From NCBI GenBank assembly GCA_039812685.1, contig JBDIBB010000013.1, positions 1-51,727 on the forward strand: a stretch of 51,727 nucleotides of DNA, in the 5' to 3' direction. Below the pieces are notes generated by a model. The model ran no database searches, was not told the DNA's origin, and was given only the letters and a program-made list of their open reading frames with translations. Position numbers and translations under genes: made by a program. Numbering within the stretch: the first letter of the stretch is position 1; each line of letters starts with the position of its first letter. Origin of the DNA: JBDIBB01 sp039812685. Lineage in GTDB: Bacteria > Acidobacteriota > Vicinamibacteria > Vicinamibacterales > JAFNAJ01. This document shows, in pieces, positions 43,401 to 51,727 of the stretch.

Positions 43401-43725
43401 TGAGCGGCGGCGCCCGCGCCGCGATCCATCGGCCGCGGGCCAGGCCGGACGCGGGAATCGTGTGTCCGGACGGCGTCACGCGCCGGCCGTGCGGATCCGG
43501 CCTTGCCCCGAGGGTGGCATCGCGACCGGCTGGACCCGGCCCGAAGGCTGATTCCCTCGGTTGACGTCGCCATGGCGTGCCTCCTGCGCCCGGGTACGAT
43601 AGGCTCCGATCCTTCACGAGGAGCGCCGGCCGGCAGCGCGTGCGTGCCGGGCACCGATGAGGTTGGTGCGATCGGCCGCCCCCATCCGCGGGCACCGTCG
43701 CGCCCGCCATAACCCCGGGAGTGGA
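43401..43725. other. 325-nt noncoding gap
   Basis: No convincing gene: open frames here lack a ribosome binding site and have Arg/Pro-rich shadow composition. It holds a possible terminator for the stress protein gene (43404-43422), a TACGAT hexamer (43595-43600) that might serve the DUF5916 gene, and nothing else I can name. Confidence 0.5.
43404..43422 (+). terminator. Possible terminator of the universal stress protein gene
   Basis: GCGGCG (43404-43409) and CGCCGC (43417-43422) form a 6-bp stem with a 7-nt loop, 3 nt after the stop codon. No T-tract. Confidence 0.4.
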
Positions 43726-45936
43726 ATGCAGCGTCTGGCCTTCATCGTCGCGGCGGTGTTCATCACCGGCCTCGCGGTCACGCCGGCCACGGCCCAGCAG
43801 GGCCAGCCGGTCCAGAACCCGCTCGACTCGGGCCGCCGCATCATCCGGGCCGAACGCCTGCGCCCCGACGAGCGCATCGTGCTCGATGGCATCCTCGACG
43901 AGCCCGTGTGGCGGCGCGCGCAGCACGGCGGCGAGTTCGTCCAGCAGGATCCGGTGCTCGGCGCCGAGCCGACCGAGCGGACCGAGGTCCGCTTCGCCTT
44001 CGACCGCGAGCACCTCTACATGGCCGTCATCTGCTTCGACTCGGAGCCCGACAAGCTGGCCGGCAGCACCAGCAAGCGCGACGAGTTCCTGAGCGCCGAC
44101 GACCGGTTCATGTGGACGATGGACACGTTCCTGAACCAGCAGACCGGCTATTTCTTCGAGATGAACCCCGCGGGCCTGATGGCCGACGCGCTGATGGGGC
44201 CGGGCGGTTCCACCAACCGCGAGTGGGACGGGATCTGGAACGCCCGCGTGCGGCGCAGCGAGATCGGCTGGGTGATCGAGGTCGACATCCCCTTCCGCAC
44301 GCTCGCCTTCGACCCGAAGGCGCCGGCCTGGGGCGTCAACTTCCAGCGGACCGTGCGGCGCAAGCAGGAAGAGCTGCTCTGGTCGGGCCATCAGCGCAAT
44401 CAGGGGCTACGGCGCATGGCCAACGCCGGGCTGCTGGTCGGGATCGAGGACGTGAGCCCCGGCAACGGGTTCGAGGTGAAGCCCTACCTCGCCGGCTACC
44501 TCGACACGCCAGGCGGCGCGACGACGACGGGCGAAGGCGACGCGGGGCTCGACCTCGCCTACAACATCACGCCCAGCCTGCGCGCGGTCGGCACGCTCAA
44601 CACCGACTTCGCCGAGACCGAGGTGGATCAGCGGCGCGTGAACCTCACGCGCTTCCCGCTGTTCTTCCCCGAGCGGCGCACCTTCTTCCTCGACGGGGCG
44701 ACGTTCTTCGACTTCCCGATCCCGGCGTTCTTCTCGCGCCGCATCGGCCTGGTGGCTGGCGTGCCGCAACGCATCGTCGCCGGGGGAAAACTGACCGGGC
44801 AGGCCGGCGCCAACGACGTGGGCGCCCTCTACGTGCGCACCGGGGAAGACCAGGCCGCGCCGGGCGAGGACTTCATCGTGGGGCGCTGGCGCCGGCGCAT
44901 CCTGCGGCAGTCCTACCTCGGGGCCATCTACACCGCGCGGGCGGCGCACGAGGACGCCGGGCTCGACGCGCCCGCGCAGCAGACCTTCGGGGCAGACCTG
45001 CGGCTGGCGACGGCGGGCTTCCTGGGCGACCGCAACCTGGAGTTCACCGGCTACTGGGTTGCCAACACCACGCTGAACGATGCCGGCGACGGCGCGGCCT
45101 GGGGCCTGCGGCTCAACTACCCGAACGATGTGTGGGAGATGAGCGCGAACGTCGAGGCGGTGCAGAGGAATTACGACCCGGCCATCGGCTTCACGCCCCG
45201 CAACGACTACCGCCGCTACAACCCGAGGATCCGCTGGAATCCCCGGCCGCAGACGCGGCACTCCTTCATCCGCCGTTTCGGTTTCGGCGCCGACCCGTTC
45301 TTCCTCACCGACATGCGGAACCGGATGGAGTCGGCCGGCGGCAACCTCCAGCTCTTCCGGCTGGAGATGCACAGCGGCGACACCTTCGAGTTCAACGTCA
45401 GCCCAGGCTACGAGCGGCTGCGCGACGACTTCGGGATCGCCGAGGGCGTGGTGCTGCCCGGCGGCAGCGACTACCGTTTCACGCGCTGGAGCATGTGGGC
45501 GGGCACGGCCAGCCGGCGGATGATCGCGCTGCGGCCGCGCGTCGAGTGGGGCACGTTCTTCTCCGGATCGCGGCGCGAGTACGAGATCGAACTGGACGTC
45601 CGGCCGCGGCGAGGTGTCCGCGTGAACGCCAGCGTCGAGTACAACACGCTGGACCTGGCCGAGGGCAGCTTCAGCACAACCCTGATCCGGGTCGTCGCCG
45701 ACAACCAGTTCACCCCGTTCATCTACCTGGTGAACAACGTCCAGTACGACTCGGTGAGCCGCATGCTGGGCTGGCAGTCACGCTTCCGCTGGACCGTGAC
45801 GCCCGGCAACGACGTGTTCATCGTCTTCACGCAGAACTGGATCGACGACTACGACCCGCTGGATCCGGCACGGGCCGGCTTCCGCAGCCTGGGCCAGCGC
45901 GCGGCGGCGAAGGTGGCGCTCACCAAGCGCTTCTGA
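43726..45936 (+). CDS. DUF5916 protein: CBM9-like domain plus outer-membrane barrel (paralogue 2)
   Basis: 736 aa from the ATG at 43726, with GGGAG upstream and the signal peptide MQRLAFIVAAVFITGLAVTPATAQ. Residues ~40-220 resemble CBM9 (IVLDGILDEPVWRRA, EVDIPFRTLAFD). The DUF5916 barrel follows (NTDFAETEVDQRRVNLTRF, LFFPERRTFFLDGA) and the protein ends in KRF, a terminal aromatic typical of outer-membrane barrels. It is a clear paralogue of the protein at 4152-6395, though with many differences. Probable outer-membrane protein of unknown substrate. Confidence 0.87.
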   Translation: MQRLAFIVAAVFITGLAVTPATAQQGQPVQNPLDSGRRIIRAERLRPDERIVLDGILDEPVWRRAQHGGEFVQQDPVLGAEPTERTEVRFAFDREHLYMAVICFDSEPDKLAGSTSKRDEFLSADDRFMWTMDTFLNQQTGYFFEMNPAGLMADALMGPGGSTNREWDGIWNARVRRSEIGWVIEVDIPFRTLAFDPKAPAWGVNFQRTVRRKQEELLWSGHQRNQGLRRMANAGLLVGIEDVSPGNGFEVKPYLAGYLDTPGGATTTGEGDAGLDLAYNITPSLRAVGTLNTDFAETEVDQRRVNLTRFPLFFPERRTFFLDGATFFDFPIPAFFSRRIGLVAGVPQRIVAGGKLTGQAGANDVGALYVRTGEDQAAPGEDFIVGRWRRRILRQSYLGAIYTARAAHEDAGLDAPAQQTFGADLRLATAGFLGDRNLEFTGYWVANTTLNDAGDGAAWGLRLNYPNDVWEMSANVEAVQRNYDPAIGFTPRNDYRRYNPRIRWNPRPQTRHSFIRRFGFGADPFFLTDMRNRMESAGGNLQLFRLEMHSGDTFEFNVSPGYERLRDDFGIAEGVVLPGGSDYRFTRWSMWAGTASRRMIALRPRVEWGTFFSGSRREYEIELDVRPRRGVRVNASVEYNTLDLAEGSFSTTLIRVVADNQFTPFIYLVNNVQYDSVSRMLGWQSRFRWTVTPGNDVFIVFTQNWIDDYDPLDPARAGFRSLGQRAAAKVALTKRF

Positions 45937-46003
45937 GGGCACAGGCCGCGGCCGTGAGAAGCGTGACGCCGTTGTCGGGTGGCATCCGGCGCGCGCCGCG
46001 CCG

Positions 46004-46009
46004 TATGCT
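46004..46009 (+). promoter_or_regulatory. Putative -10 giving a leaderless nfo mRNA
   Basis: TATGCT ends 6 nt before the ATG at 46016, placing the transcription start at the A of the start codon. No ribosome binding site is present. Confidence 0.45.
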
Positions 46010-46015
46010 CCCCTG

Positions 46016-46924
46016 ATGGCCGGCCCCCGTTTCGGCGCCCACATGTCGATTGCCGGCGGGCTGCCGCTCGCCGTCGACCGCGCGGCCGCGCACGGCTGCG
46101 ACGCGCTGCAGATCTTCACGAAGAACGCCAGCCAGTGGCGCGGGCGCCCGCTCGGTCCCGACGAGGTCCGCACCTTCCGCCGCCGCGTGGAGGAGAGCCG
46201 CATCGCGCCCGTCGTCTCGCACGCCAGTTACCTGATCAACCTCGCGGCGAGAGACCGCGCGCTGCGCCAGCGATCGCTCGACGCGATGGGCGACGAGATC
46301 GATCGGGCCGAGGCGCTCGGCCTGCTGGGTGTCGTGCTGCACCCCGGCGCCTCGACCCATGGCGATGTGGCCGGCGGGCTCGATCTGGTCGGTGACGCGC
46401 TCGCCGGACTGCTCGCCGCGCGAGGTCGCGGCACGACGATGGTTCTGCTGGAGCAGACCGCGGGGCAGGGTTCGTCGCTCGGGTCCAGCTTCGAGGAGAT
46501 CGCGGCGATCCTCGGTCGCGTCAACGGACACCGGCGCGTGGGCGTCTGCCTCGACACCTGTCACCTGCTCGCGGCCGGCTACGACATCGCGTCGAAGGCT
46601 GGCGTGCTCGCCACCTTCAGGGCCTTCGACCGGGTGATTGGCTTCGACCGGCTCAGGGTGGTGCACGCCAACGATTCGAGGAAGCCGTGCGGAAGCCGCG
46701 TCGACCGGCACGCGCACATCGGCGAGGGGTTCGTCGGTCTCGAGGGGTTCCGCCACATCGTCAACGACCGGCGGATCGCGGGGCTGCCGGTGCTGCTGGA
46801 GACGCCGAAGGCTGCCGGGCGCGGCCGGCCGGCACCGCCCGCGGCCATCGACGCGTACGACGAAAGGAACCTCGCGGTCCTCCGATCGCTCATGGCCCCC
46901 CGTGCGCGGCGCCGGCGGGCGTGA
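46016..46924 (+). CDS. nfo: Deoxyribonuclease IV (endonuclease IV)
   Basis: 302 aa, normal length. AP endonuclease of base-excision repair, a Zn-dependent TIM barrel. Seen: FGAHMSIAGGLPLAV with the first His, IFTKNASQWRGR, VSHASYLINLA, LHPGASTHG, LLEQTAGQG with the ligand Glu, CLDTCHLLAAGYD, HANDSRKPCGSRVDRHAHIGEG and a final LLETPK. All expected metal ligands appear present. It stands before the formate dehydrogenase operon with a 49-nt gap that contains a separate putative promoter. Confidence 0.94.
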   Translation: MAGPRFGAHMSIAGGLPLAVDRAAAHGCDALQIFTKNASQWRGRPLGPDEVRTFRRRVEESRIAPVVSHASYLINLAARDRALRQRSLDAMGDEIDRAEALGLLGVVLHPGASTHGDVAGGLDLVGDALAGLLAARGRGTTMVLLEQTAGQGSSLGSSFEEIAAILGRVNGHRRVGVCLDTCHLLAAGYDIASKAGVLATFRAFDRVIGFDRLRVVHANDSRKPCGSRVDRHAHIGEGFVGLEGFRHIVNDRRIAGLPVLLETPKAAGRGRPAPPAAIDAYDERNLAVLRSLMAPRARRRRA

Positions 46925-46960
46925 GCACGGCCTGCCGTAGCTTTCCCGGTCGCGGTCGTG

Positions 46961-46966
46961 TAAATT
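46961..46966 (+). promoter_or_regulatory. Putative -10 of the formate dehydrogenase operon
   Basis: TAAATT ends 7 nt before the ATG at 46974. The intervening CCCACCC cannot act as a ribosome binding site, so a leaderless transcript is likely. Confidence 0.48.
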
Positions 46967-46973
46967 CCCACCC

Positions 46974-48878
46974 ATGCAGCGAATCACCGTGCCGTATGTC
47001 AGGGACGAGCGCGGCGCGCCGCTCCGTCCCGCCACCTGGGACGAGGCGCTTGCGAAGGCGGCCGGCGGCCTGCGCCGCGTGCGCGACGCGTACGGCGGGC
47101 AGGCGTTCGGGCTCTTCAGCTGCTCGAAGAGCACGAACGAGCTGAACTTCGCCGCGCAGAAGTTCGCCCGCGTCGTGATGGGGTCCAACAACGTCGACAG
47201 TTGCAACCGCACCTGACACGCCCCGAGCGTCGCCGGTCTGGCGATGGTGTTCGGGATGGGCGGCGGGACCAGCTCCTACCGGGAGGTGGAGGAGACCGAC
47301 TGCATCCTCCTGTGGGGATCCAACGCCCGGGAGACGCACCCGATCTTCTTCCACCACGTGCTGAAGGGCCTGAAGCGCGGCGCGCGGCTGTTTGCCATCG
47401 ACCCGCGGCGCACCACCTCGGCTCAATGGGCCGATGTGTGGGCGGGCCTCGACGTGGGCACCGACGTGGCGCTCGCCAACGCGATCGGACGGGAGATCAT
47501 CGCCGCCGGCCTCGTCAACGCGGAGTTCGTCACCCACGCCACCGAGGGGTTCGAGGCCTACCGCTCCGCGGTCGAGTCGTGGACGCTCGAGCGGGCGTCG
47601 GCCATCACGGGCGTGCCGGCCGGCGTGATTCGCCGGATCGCGCACGAGTACGCCACCGCGGAGCGGGCGATGCTCTGCTGGACGCTCGGCGTCACCGAGC
47701 ACCACCACGCGGTGGAGAACGTGCTGTCGATGGTGAACATCGTCCTGCTCACCGGGCACGTGGGGCGATGGGGCAGCGGCATGAACCCGCTGCGCGGCCA
47801 GAACAACGTGCAGGGCGGCGGCGACATGGGCGCGCTGCCGGACCGGCTGCCCGGCTTCCAGCACGTCGAGGATCAGGAGGCCCGCCGGAAGTTCGAGCGG
47901 GCCTGGGGCGTCAGCATCCCGCCCACGCGCGGCTGGCACCTGTCGGCGATGTTCGACGCGATGGAGCGCGGTGAGTTGAAGGCCGTGTACGTCATCGGCG
48001 AGAACCCGGTGCAGTCGGAAGCCGACCAGCAGCGCGTGGCGCGGCTGATGGGCGACCTCGAGTTCCTCGTCGTCCAGGACCTGTTCATCACCGACACGGC
48101 GGCGCTGGCCAACGTGGTGCTGCCCGCCGCGGTCGGCACCTTCGAGTGCGGCGGCACCGTCACCTCGAGCGAACGGCGCGTGCAGCGCTGCCGGCGCACG
48201 CTGGATCCGCCCGAGGGGGCGCGTGACGACCTGGCGATCGTCTTCGACATGGCCCGCGCGCTGGGACACGAGTGGGGCACGCCCGATCCCGAAGCCGTGT
48301 GGGACGAGCTGCGATCCCTCTCGCCGCTGCACGCCGGCATGCGCTACGCGCGCCTGGACGAGCATCACGGGCTGAGCTGGCCCTGCTACGACGAGTCGCA
48401 CCCGGGCGAGGCGTTCCTCCACGCCCGGCTCTGGGAGCGGCCCATCGTCGGCCCGCGCGCGCCCTTCAACGTCGTCGACTACCGGGGTTCGGCGGAAGCG
48501 CTCACCGAGGAGTACCCGATCCGGCTCACCACCGGGCGGCGCCTGGAGGAATACAACACCGGCGTGCAGTCGTCGCTGTACGCCTCGCCGATTCGCCGCG
48601 GCGGCACGATCGACCTCTCGCCGGAGGACGCGCGGCACTACGGCATCGCGTCCGGCGATCTGGTGCGTGTCGTGTCGCGCCGGGGCGAGGTGCTGGCGCC
48701 GGCGTACATCGACGTCGGGCTGAGGCCGGGCCTGGCGTTCATGACGCTCCACTATCCCGGTCAGGTGCCCACCAACCGGCTGACGATCGACGTCACCGAT
48801 CCGAGGGCCGGCACGGCCGAGTTCAAGGCGACCGCCATCCGCATCGAGAAGGCCTCGCCGGCGGTCACAACGAGCTAA
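46974..48878 (+). CDS. fdhA: Selenocysteine-containing formate dehydrogenase catalytic subunit, lacking the N-terminal Fe-S part
   Basis: 634 aa when the in-frame TGA at 47214-47216 is read as selenocysteine (Sec81). Before the TGA: PATWDEALAKAAGG, SKSTNELNFAAQKFARVVMG, NNVDSCNRT. After it, in the same frame: HAPSVAGLA, GGGTSSYREVEETD, LWGSNARETHPIFFHH. The TGA falls exactly where formate dehydrogenases carry the Mo/W-ligating Sec or Cys, followed by the catalytic His. A SECIS hairpin follows. The remainder is the molybdopterin domain with the C-terminal dinucleotide-binding domain (LTTGRRLEEYNTG). The usual N-terminal [4Fe-4S] domain (CPYCGVGC) is absent and is encoded at 50793. The enzyme oxidises formate to CO2 or works in reverse; a NuoEF-like partner follows 12 nt downstream. 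Confidence 0.93.
47214..47246 (+). promoter_or_regulatory. SECIS element for Sec81
   Basis: From the TGA, 11 nt lead to CGTCGCC (47228-47234), the loop GGTCT (47235-47239) and GGCGATG (47240-47246): a 7-bp stem with one G-U pair. Position and the GGTCT loop match the SelB-binding hairpin of Escherichia coli fdhF. Confidence 0.88.
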
Positions 48879-48890
48879 CCAGGGGACGCC

Positions 48891-50789
48891 GTGGACCTGC
48901 ACATTACCGGTGGCGAACCCACCGAGGACGAGCGCGCGGCCGTCGATGCGCTGCTCGGCCCGCCCGAGTCGGGCTGGGAAGGCGGCGTGCGCGACGTCGC
49001 GCGCGACGGGCGGACAGCCGTCGGCGGGCGGACCGCCGCCAGCGACCGCGATCTGCTGCTGCCGGCGTTCCACGCCGTGCAGGACCGCGTGGGCTGGATC
49101 TCGCGCGGCGCGATGAACTACGTCTGCCGGCGCCTGTCGGTCCCGCCCGCCGAGGCGTGGGCCGTGCTCACCTTCTACCACCTGCTGGCCACCGGGCCGC
49201 GGCCCGCCGCCGTGGCGCACGTGTGCGACGACATCGCGTGCCGGCTGCGCGGCGCCGAGCAGGTGTGTCGCGAGCTGGAGACGCGGCTCGGGCCGCCGCT
49301 GTCGGGCGGCAGCCCGTCGGCCGCGGACGCAATCGACGGGGACAGCGCGGCTGGAGCCGCGCCCAGCGACGTGCCGTCCGCCGGCTGGCAGCGCTCGCCG
49401 TGCCTGGGCCAATGCGACGCGGGGCCCGCCGCGCTCATCACGCGCGCCGGCACCGCGCCCGAGCGCTGCGTGCTGGTTCCCGCCGCGGACGCCTCCGCCA
49501 TCGTCGAGACGCTGACCGGCGCCGCCGAGCCGGCTGGCCGGCAGCCCGCGCTGGGGAGCCTCGGGCTGCCGCGGCTGCTCGCGCGGGTCGGCCGCGTGGA
49601 TCCCACGCGGCTGGAGAGCTATCGCGAGCACGGCGGGTACCGCGCGCTGGCGCGGGCCATCGGGATCGGGCCCGAGCGCACCATCGCCGAGGTGGTGGCG
49701 TCGAGGCTGCTCGGCCGTGGCGGCGCGGCGTTTCCCACCGGGCAGAAGTGGAACGCCGTCCGCCAGCAGCCCGCCACGCCCCGCTACGTGGTCTGCAACG
49801 CCGACGAGAGCGAGCCGGGGACGTTCAAGGACCGCGTGCTGCTGGAGCGGGATCCGTTCGCCGTCGTGGAGGCGATGACCATCTGCGGGCTCGCGACCGG
49901 CGCGGCCCGGGGGTTCCTCTACGTCCGCGGTGAGTACCCGCTGGCCGAGGCGCGCCTGGCCGCGGCCATCGCGCAGGCGCGCGACGCCGGGCTGCTGGGC
50001 GCCGGCGTCATGGGATCGGATCAGGCCTTCGACATCGAGATCCGCCGTGGCGGCGGGGCCTACATCTGCGGCGAGGAGACGGCCCTGTTCAACTCGATCG
50101 AGGGCCGGCGGGGCGAGCCGCGGCAGAAGCCGCCGTTCCCCGTCGAGGCCGGCCTGTTCGGCAAGCCCACGGTGGTGAACAACGTCGAGACGCTGGCCAA
50201 CGTCCTCGACATCCTCATCGATGGCGGGGCGGCGTGGGCGCGCGTCGGGACGCGGGCCTCCACCGGCACGCGGCTCTTCAGCCTGTCGGGCCATGTCGCG
50301 CGCCCGGGGCTCTACGAAGTGCCGATGGGCGCGACGCTGCGCGAGCTGATCGGCCTGGCGGGCGGCGTGGCCGGTGGGCGCGCCGTGCAGGCCGTGCTGC
50401 TCGGCGGCGCGTCTGGCCACTTCATCGACGCCGGCAACCTCGACCTGCCGCTCACCTTCGAGGACACGCGCGCGGCCGGCGCGACGCTGGGGTCGGGCGC
50501 GGTCGTGGTCTTCGACGAAACGGCCGACATGGACGACATCCTGCGGCGCATCGCCGAGTTCTTCCGCCACGAGTCGTGCGGCCAGTGCGTGCCGTGCCGG
50601 GTCGGCACGCAGCGCCAGGTGGAACTGCTGCCCGCGCTGCCGGCACCGGCGGCCTCGGCCACGTTCGGGGAGCTGTCGGCGGCCATGAAGGACGCCTCGA
50701 TCTGCGGCCTCGGGCAGGCGGCCTCATCGGCCATCGAATCGGCCATACGCCTTGGCCTGATCCAGGGCCCCGCGAAAGGTGGGGAGTGA
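48891..50789 (+). CDS. NuoE-NuoF fusion: NADH-binding diaphorase subunit of formate dehydrogenase
   Basis: 632 aa from the GTG at 48891, after AGGGG. Residues ~50-215 are NuoE-like with the [2Fe-2S] pattern C112-x4-C117 and C171-x3-C175. Residues ~225-625 are NuoF-like: FMN/NADH-binding GRGGAAFPTGQKW, CNADESEPGTFKDR, GGAYICGEETALFNSIEG, and the [4Fe-4S] site ESCGQCVPCRVGT with a later Cys in ICGLGQ. It passes electrons between NAD(H) and the Fe-S chain, making the enzyme NAD-dependent. A low-complexity insert (~137-165) splits the NuoE cysteine pairs. It lies 3 nt before the next start. Confidence 0.93.
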   Translation: MDLHITGGEPTEDERAAVDALLGPPESGWEGGVRDVARDGRTAVGGRTAASDRDLLLPAFHAVQDRVGWISRGAMNYVCRRLSVPPAEAWAVLTFYHLLATGPRPAAVAHVCDDIACRLRGAEQVCRELETRLGPPLSGGSPSAADAIDGDSAAGAAPSDVPSAGWQRSPCLGQCDAGPAALITRAGTAPERCVLVPAADASAIVETLTGAAEPAGRQPALGSLGLPRLLARVGRVDPTRLESYREHGGYRALARAIGIGPERTIAEVVASRLLGRGGAAFPTGQKWNAVRQQPATPRYVVCNADESEPGTFKDRVLLERDPFAVVEAMTICGLATGAARGFLYVRGEYPLAEARLAAAIAQARDAGLLGAGVMGSDQAFDIEIRRGGGAYICGEETALFNSIEGRRGEPRQKPPFPVEAGLFGKPTVVNNVETLANVLDILIDGGAAWARVGTRASTGTRLFSLSGHVARPGLYEVPMGATLRELIGLAGGVAGGRAVQAVLLGGASGHFIDAGNLDLPLTFEDTRAAGATLGSGAVVVFDETADMDDILRRIAEFFRHESCGQCVPCRVGTQRQVELLPALPAPAASATFGELSAAMKDASICGLGQAASSAIESAIRLGLIQGPAKGGE

Positions 50790-50792
50790 ATC

Positions 50793-51698
50793 GTGAGCGA
50801 GCCCATCTGGCTCCGCCTGCCGCCTGCGCCGACGACGGCTCCGGTTCCGCCGGCGCCGGCCGCGCCGCCGCTCGTGCCCGTCACCATCGACGGCCGCAGC
50901 GTCGAGGCGCCCGCCGGCTCCACCATCCTCCAGGCGTGCCGCCAGGCCGGCATCGAGGTGCCGACGCTGTGCTACCTCGAGACGCTGACGCCGACCAGCG
51001 CCTGTCGCGTGTGCGTGGTGGAGGTGGAGGGCGCGCGCACGCTGGCGCCGGCCTGTTCGCGCGCGCTCGAGCCCGGCATGGTGGTCCGCACCCGGTCGCC
51101 GCGCGTCGACCTGTCGCGCAAGCTCGTCCTCGAGCTGCTGGCCTCGTCTGTGGATCTCTCCACTGCGCCCACCCTCGAGCCGCTGCTGCGCGAATATGGC
51201 GCCGACCCGTCGCGGTTCGGATCCGGGTGTGCCATGGTGAGGCAGGCGCCGAAGATCGACAACGACCTCTACATGCGCGACTACTCGAAGTGCGTGCTGT
51301 GCTACCGGTGCGTGGAGGCCTGCGGAACCGACGCGCAGCACACCTTCGCGATTGCCGCGGCCGGGCGCGGCTTCGACGCCCGCATCTCCACGGAGCTCGA
51401 CGTGGCGCTGCCGGAGTCGGCCTGCGTCTACTGCGGCAACTGCGTGGCGGTCTGTCCCACCGGCGCGCTGATGGTGAAGCACGAATACGACCTGCGGCAG
51501 GCCGGCGCGTGGAGGCCGGAGGCGCAGACCACGGCCGACACCATCTGTCCTTACTGCGGCGTGGGCTGCGTTCTCACCGTGCACGTACAGGACCGCCGGA
51601 TCGTGAAGATCACCTCGCCGTTCGACAACGACGTCACCCGCGGGAACCTCTGCGTGAAGGGCCGGTTCGGCTTCGAGTTCGTGCACCTGAACGAGTGA
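50793..51698 (+). CDS. Iron-sulfur subunit of formate dehydrogenase, carrying the missing N-terminal half of FdhA
   Basis: 301 aa from a GTG. Domains in order: Pro/Ala-rich tail (1-28); [2Fe-2S] ferredoxin (C60, C71, C74, C88); two [4Fe-4S] clusters (C167/C170/C173/C177 and C211/C214/C217/C221); and the molybdopterin-oxidoreductase [4Fe-4S] domain (CPYCGVGC at 252-259, C287 in LCVKGRFGF). The NuoG-type His-Cys cluster between them is missing. In usual FdhA proteins these domains precede the catalytic domain in one chain. Here the protein stops at FVHLNE, exactly where the separately encoded catalytic subunit (MQRITVPY...) resumes. The stop codon is real and 29 nt remain in the window. Confidence 0.93.
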   Translation: MSEPIWLRLPPAPTTAPVPPAPAAPPLVPVTIDGRSVEAPAGSTILQACRQAGIEVPTLCYLETLTPTSACRVCVVEVEGARTLAPACSRALEPGMVVRTRSPRVDLSRKLVLELLASSVDLSTAPTLEPLLREYGADPSRFGSGCAMVRQAPKIDNDLYMRDYSKCVLCYRCVEACGTDAQHTFAIAAAGRGFDARISTELDVALPESACVYCGNCVAVCPTGALMVKHEYDLRQAGAWRPEAQTTADTICPYCGVGCVLTVHVQDRRIVKITSPFDNDVTRGNLCVKGRFGFEFVHLNE

Positions 51699-51727
51699 GC
51701 GCCGCGTGCGTGGCGCGAGGCGGATGC

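Noticed and set aside
43561..43600. A promoter formed by TTGACG and TACGAT before the second DUF5916 gene
   Set aside because: The spacing is 28 nt, too long for a housekeeping promoter. TACGAT alone remains a weak candidate.
43503..43712. A 69-aa open frame in the noncoding gap
   Set aside because: No ribosome binding site, Arg/Pro-rich composition and no motif.
46974..47216. An 80-aa gene, or a nonsense-mutated fdhA pseudogene
   Set aside because: The frame continues without shift after the TGA with perfect family motifs, the TGA is at the Sec position, and a SECIS hairpin follows.

Overview
This is a high-GC, gene-dense stretch of bacterial chromosome. Gene content suggests an Acidobacteriota-type organism, probably Vicinamibacteria-like; this is inferred from content, not from a marker gene. 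Pointers are an ECF sigma factor translationally coupled to a Hanks-type kinase with a TPR tail, two DUF5916 (CBM9-like plus outer-membrane barrel) proteins, a DUF5107/TPR protein, a PEP-CTERM protein, Calx-beta surface proteins and many secreted hydrolases. No rRNA, tRNA, IS element, phage gene or CRISPR array was seen.

Layout. 0.1-6.4 kb: a secreted penicillin-acylase/VCBS/ASPIC-UnbV fusion, convergent with a DUF5916 protein. 6.6-16.8 kb (minus strand): a small zinc-ribbon-like protein, a DUF5107/TPR protein, a PEP-CTERM protein and a Calx-beta surface protein, with the kinase and sigma factor upstream. 17-22.4 kb: a membrane spermidine-synthase-like protein and a DUF6067/GH-like secreted protein. 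22.6-28.9 kb: a decarboxylating-type glutaryl-CoA dehydrogenase, convergent with a Na+-pumping acyl-CoA decarboxylase operon (carboxyltransferase, OadG, biotin carrier, OadB) that ends in glutamate formimidoyltransferase. 29-31.2 kb: a class-A-beta-lactamase-like protein and a repeat-rich PEGA protein. 31.3-40 kb: amidohydrolase, Na+/alanine symporter, N-acyl-D-amino-acid deacylase-like protein, alanine-dehydrogenase-like protein, acetyl-CoA hydrolase/transferase and P1 peptidase, an amino-acid and peptide scavenging neighbourhood. 40-46.9 kb: adenylate-kinase-like protein, CDF transporter, universal stress protein, a second DUF5916 protein and endonuclease IV. 47-51.7 kb: an NAD-linked formate dehydrogenase operon.

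The most interesting points: (1) the formate dehydrogenase is a selenoprotein, with an in-frame TGA at the active site and a recognisable SECIS hairpin directly after it; (2) its catalytic subunit is split exactly at a domain boundary and the pieces are permuted, so the iron-sulfur N-terminal half lies at the far end of the operon; (3) two genes 12 kb apart (DUF5107/TPR and DUF6067-like) share an ungapped 77-nt leader that folds into a conserved hairpin with a fixed-length but unconserved loop just before the ATG, a candidate undescribed cis-regulatory element; (4) several genes have a TANNNT hexamer 6-8 nt before the start codon and no ribosome binding site, suggesting leaderless mRNAs.
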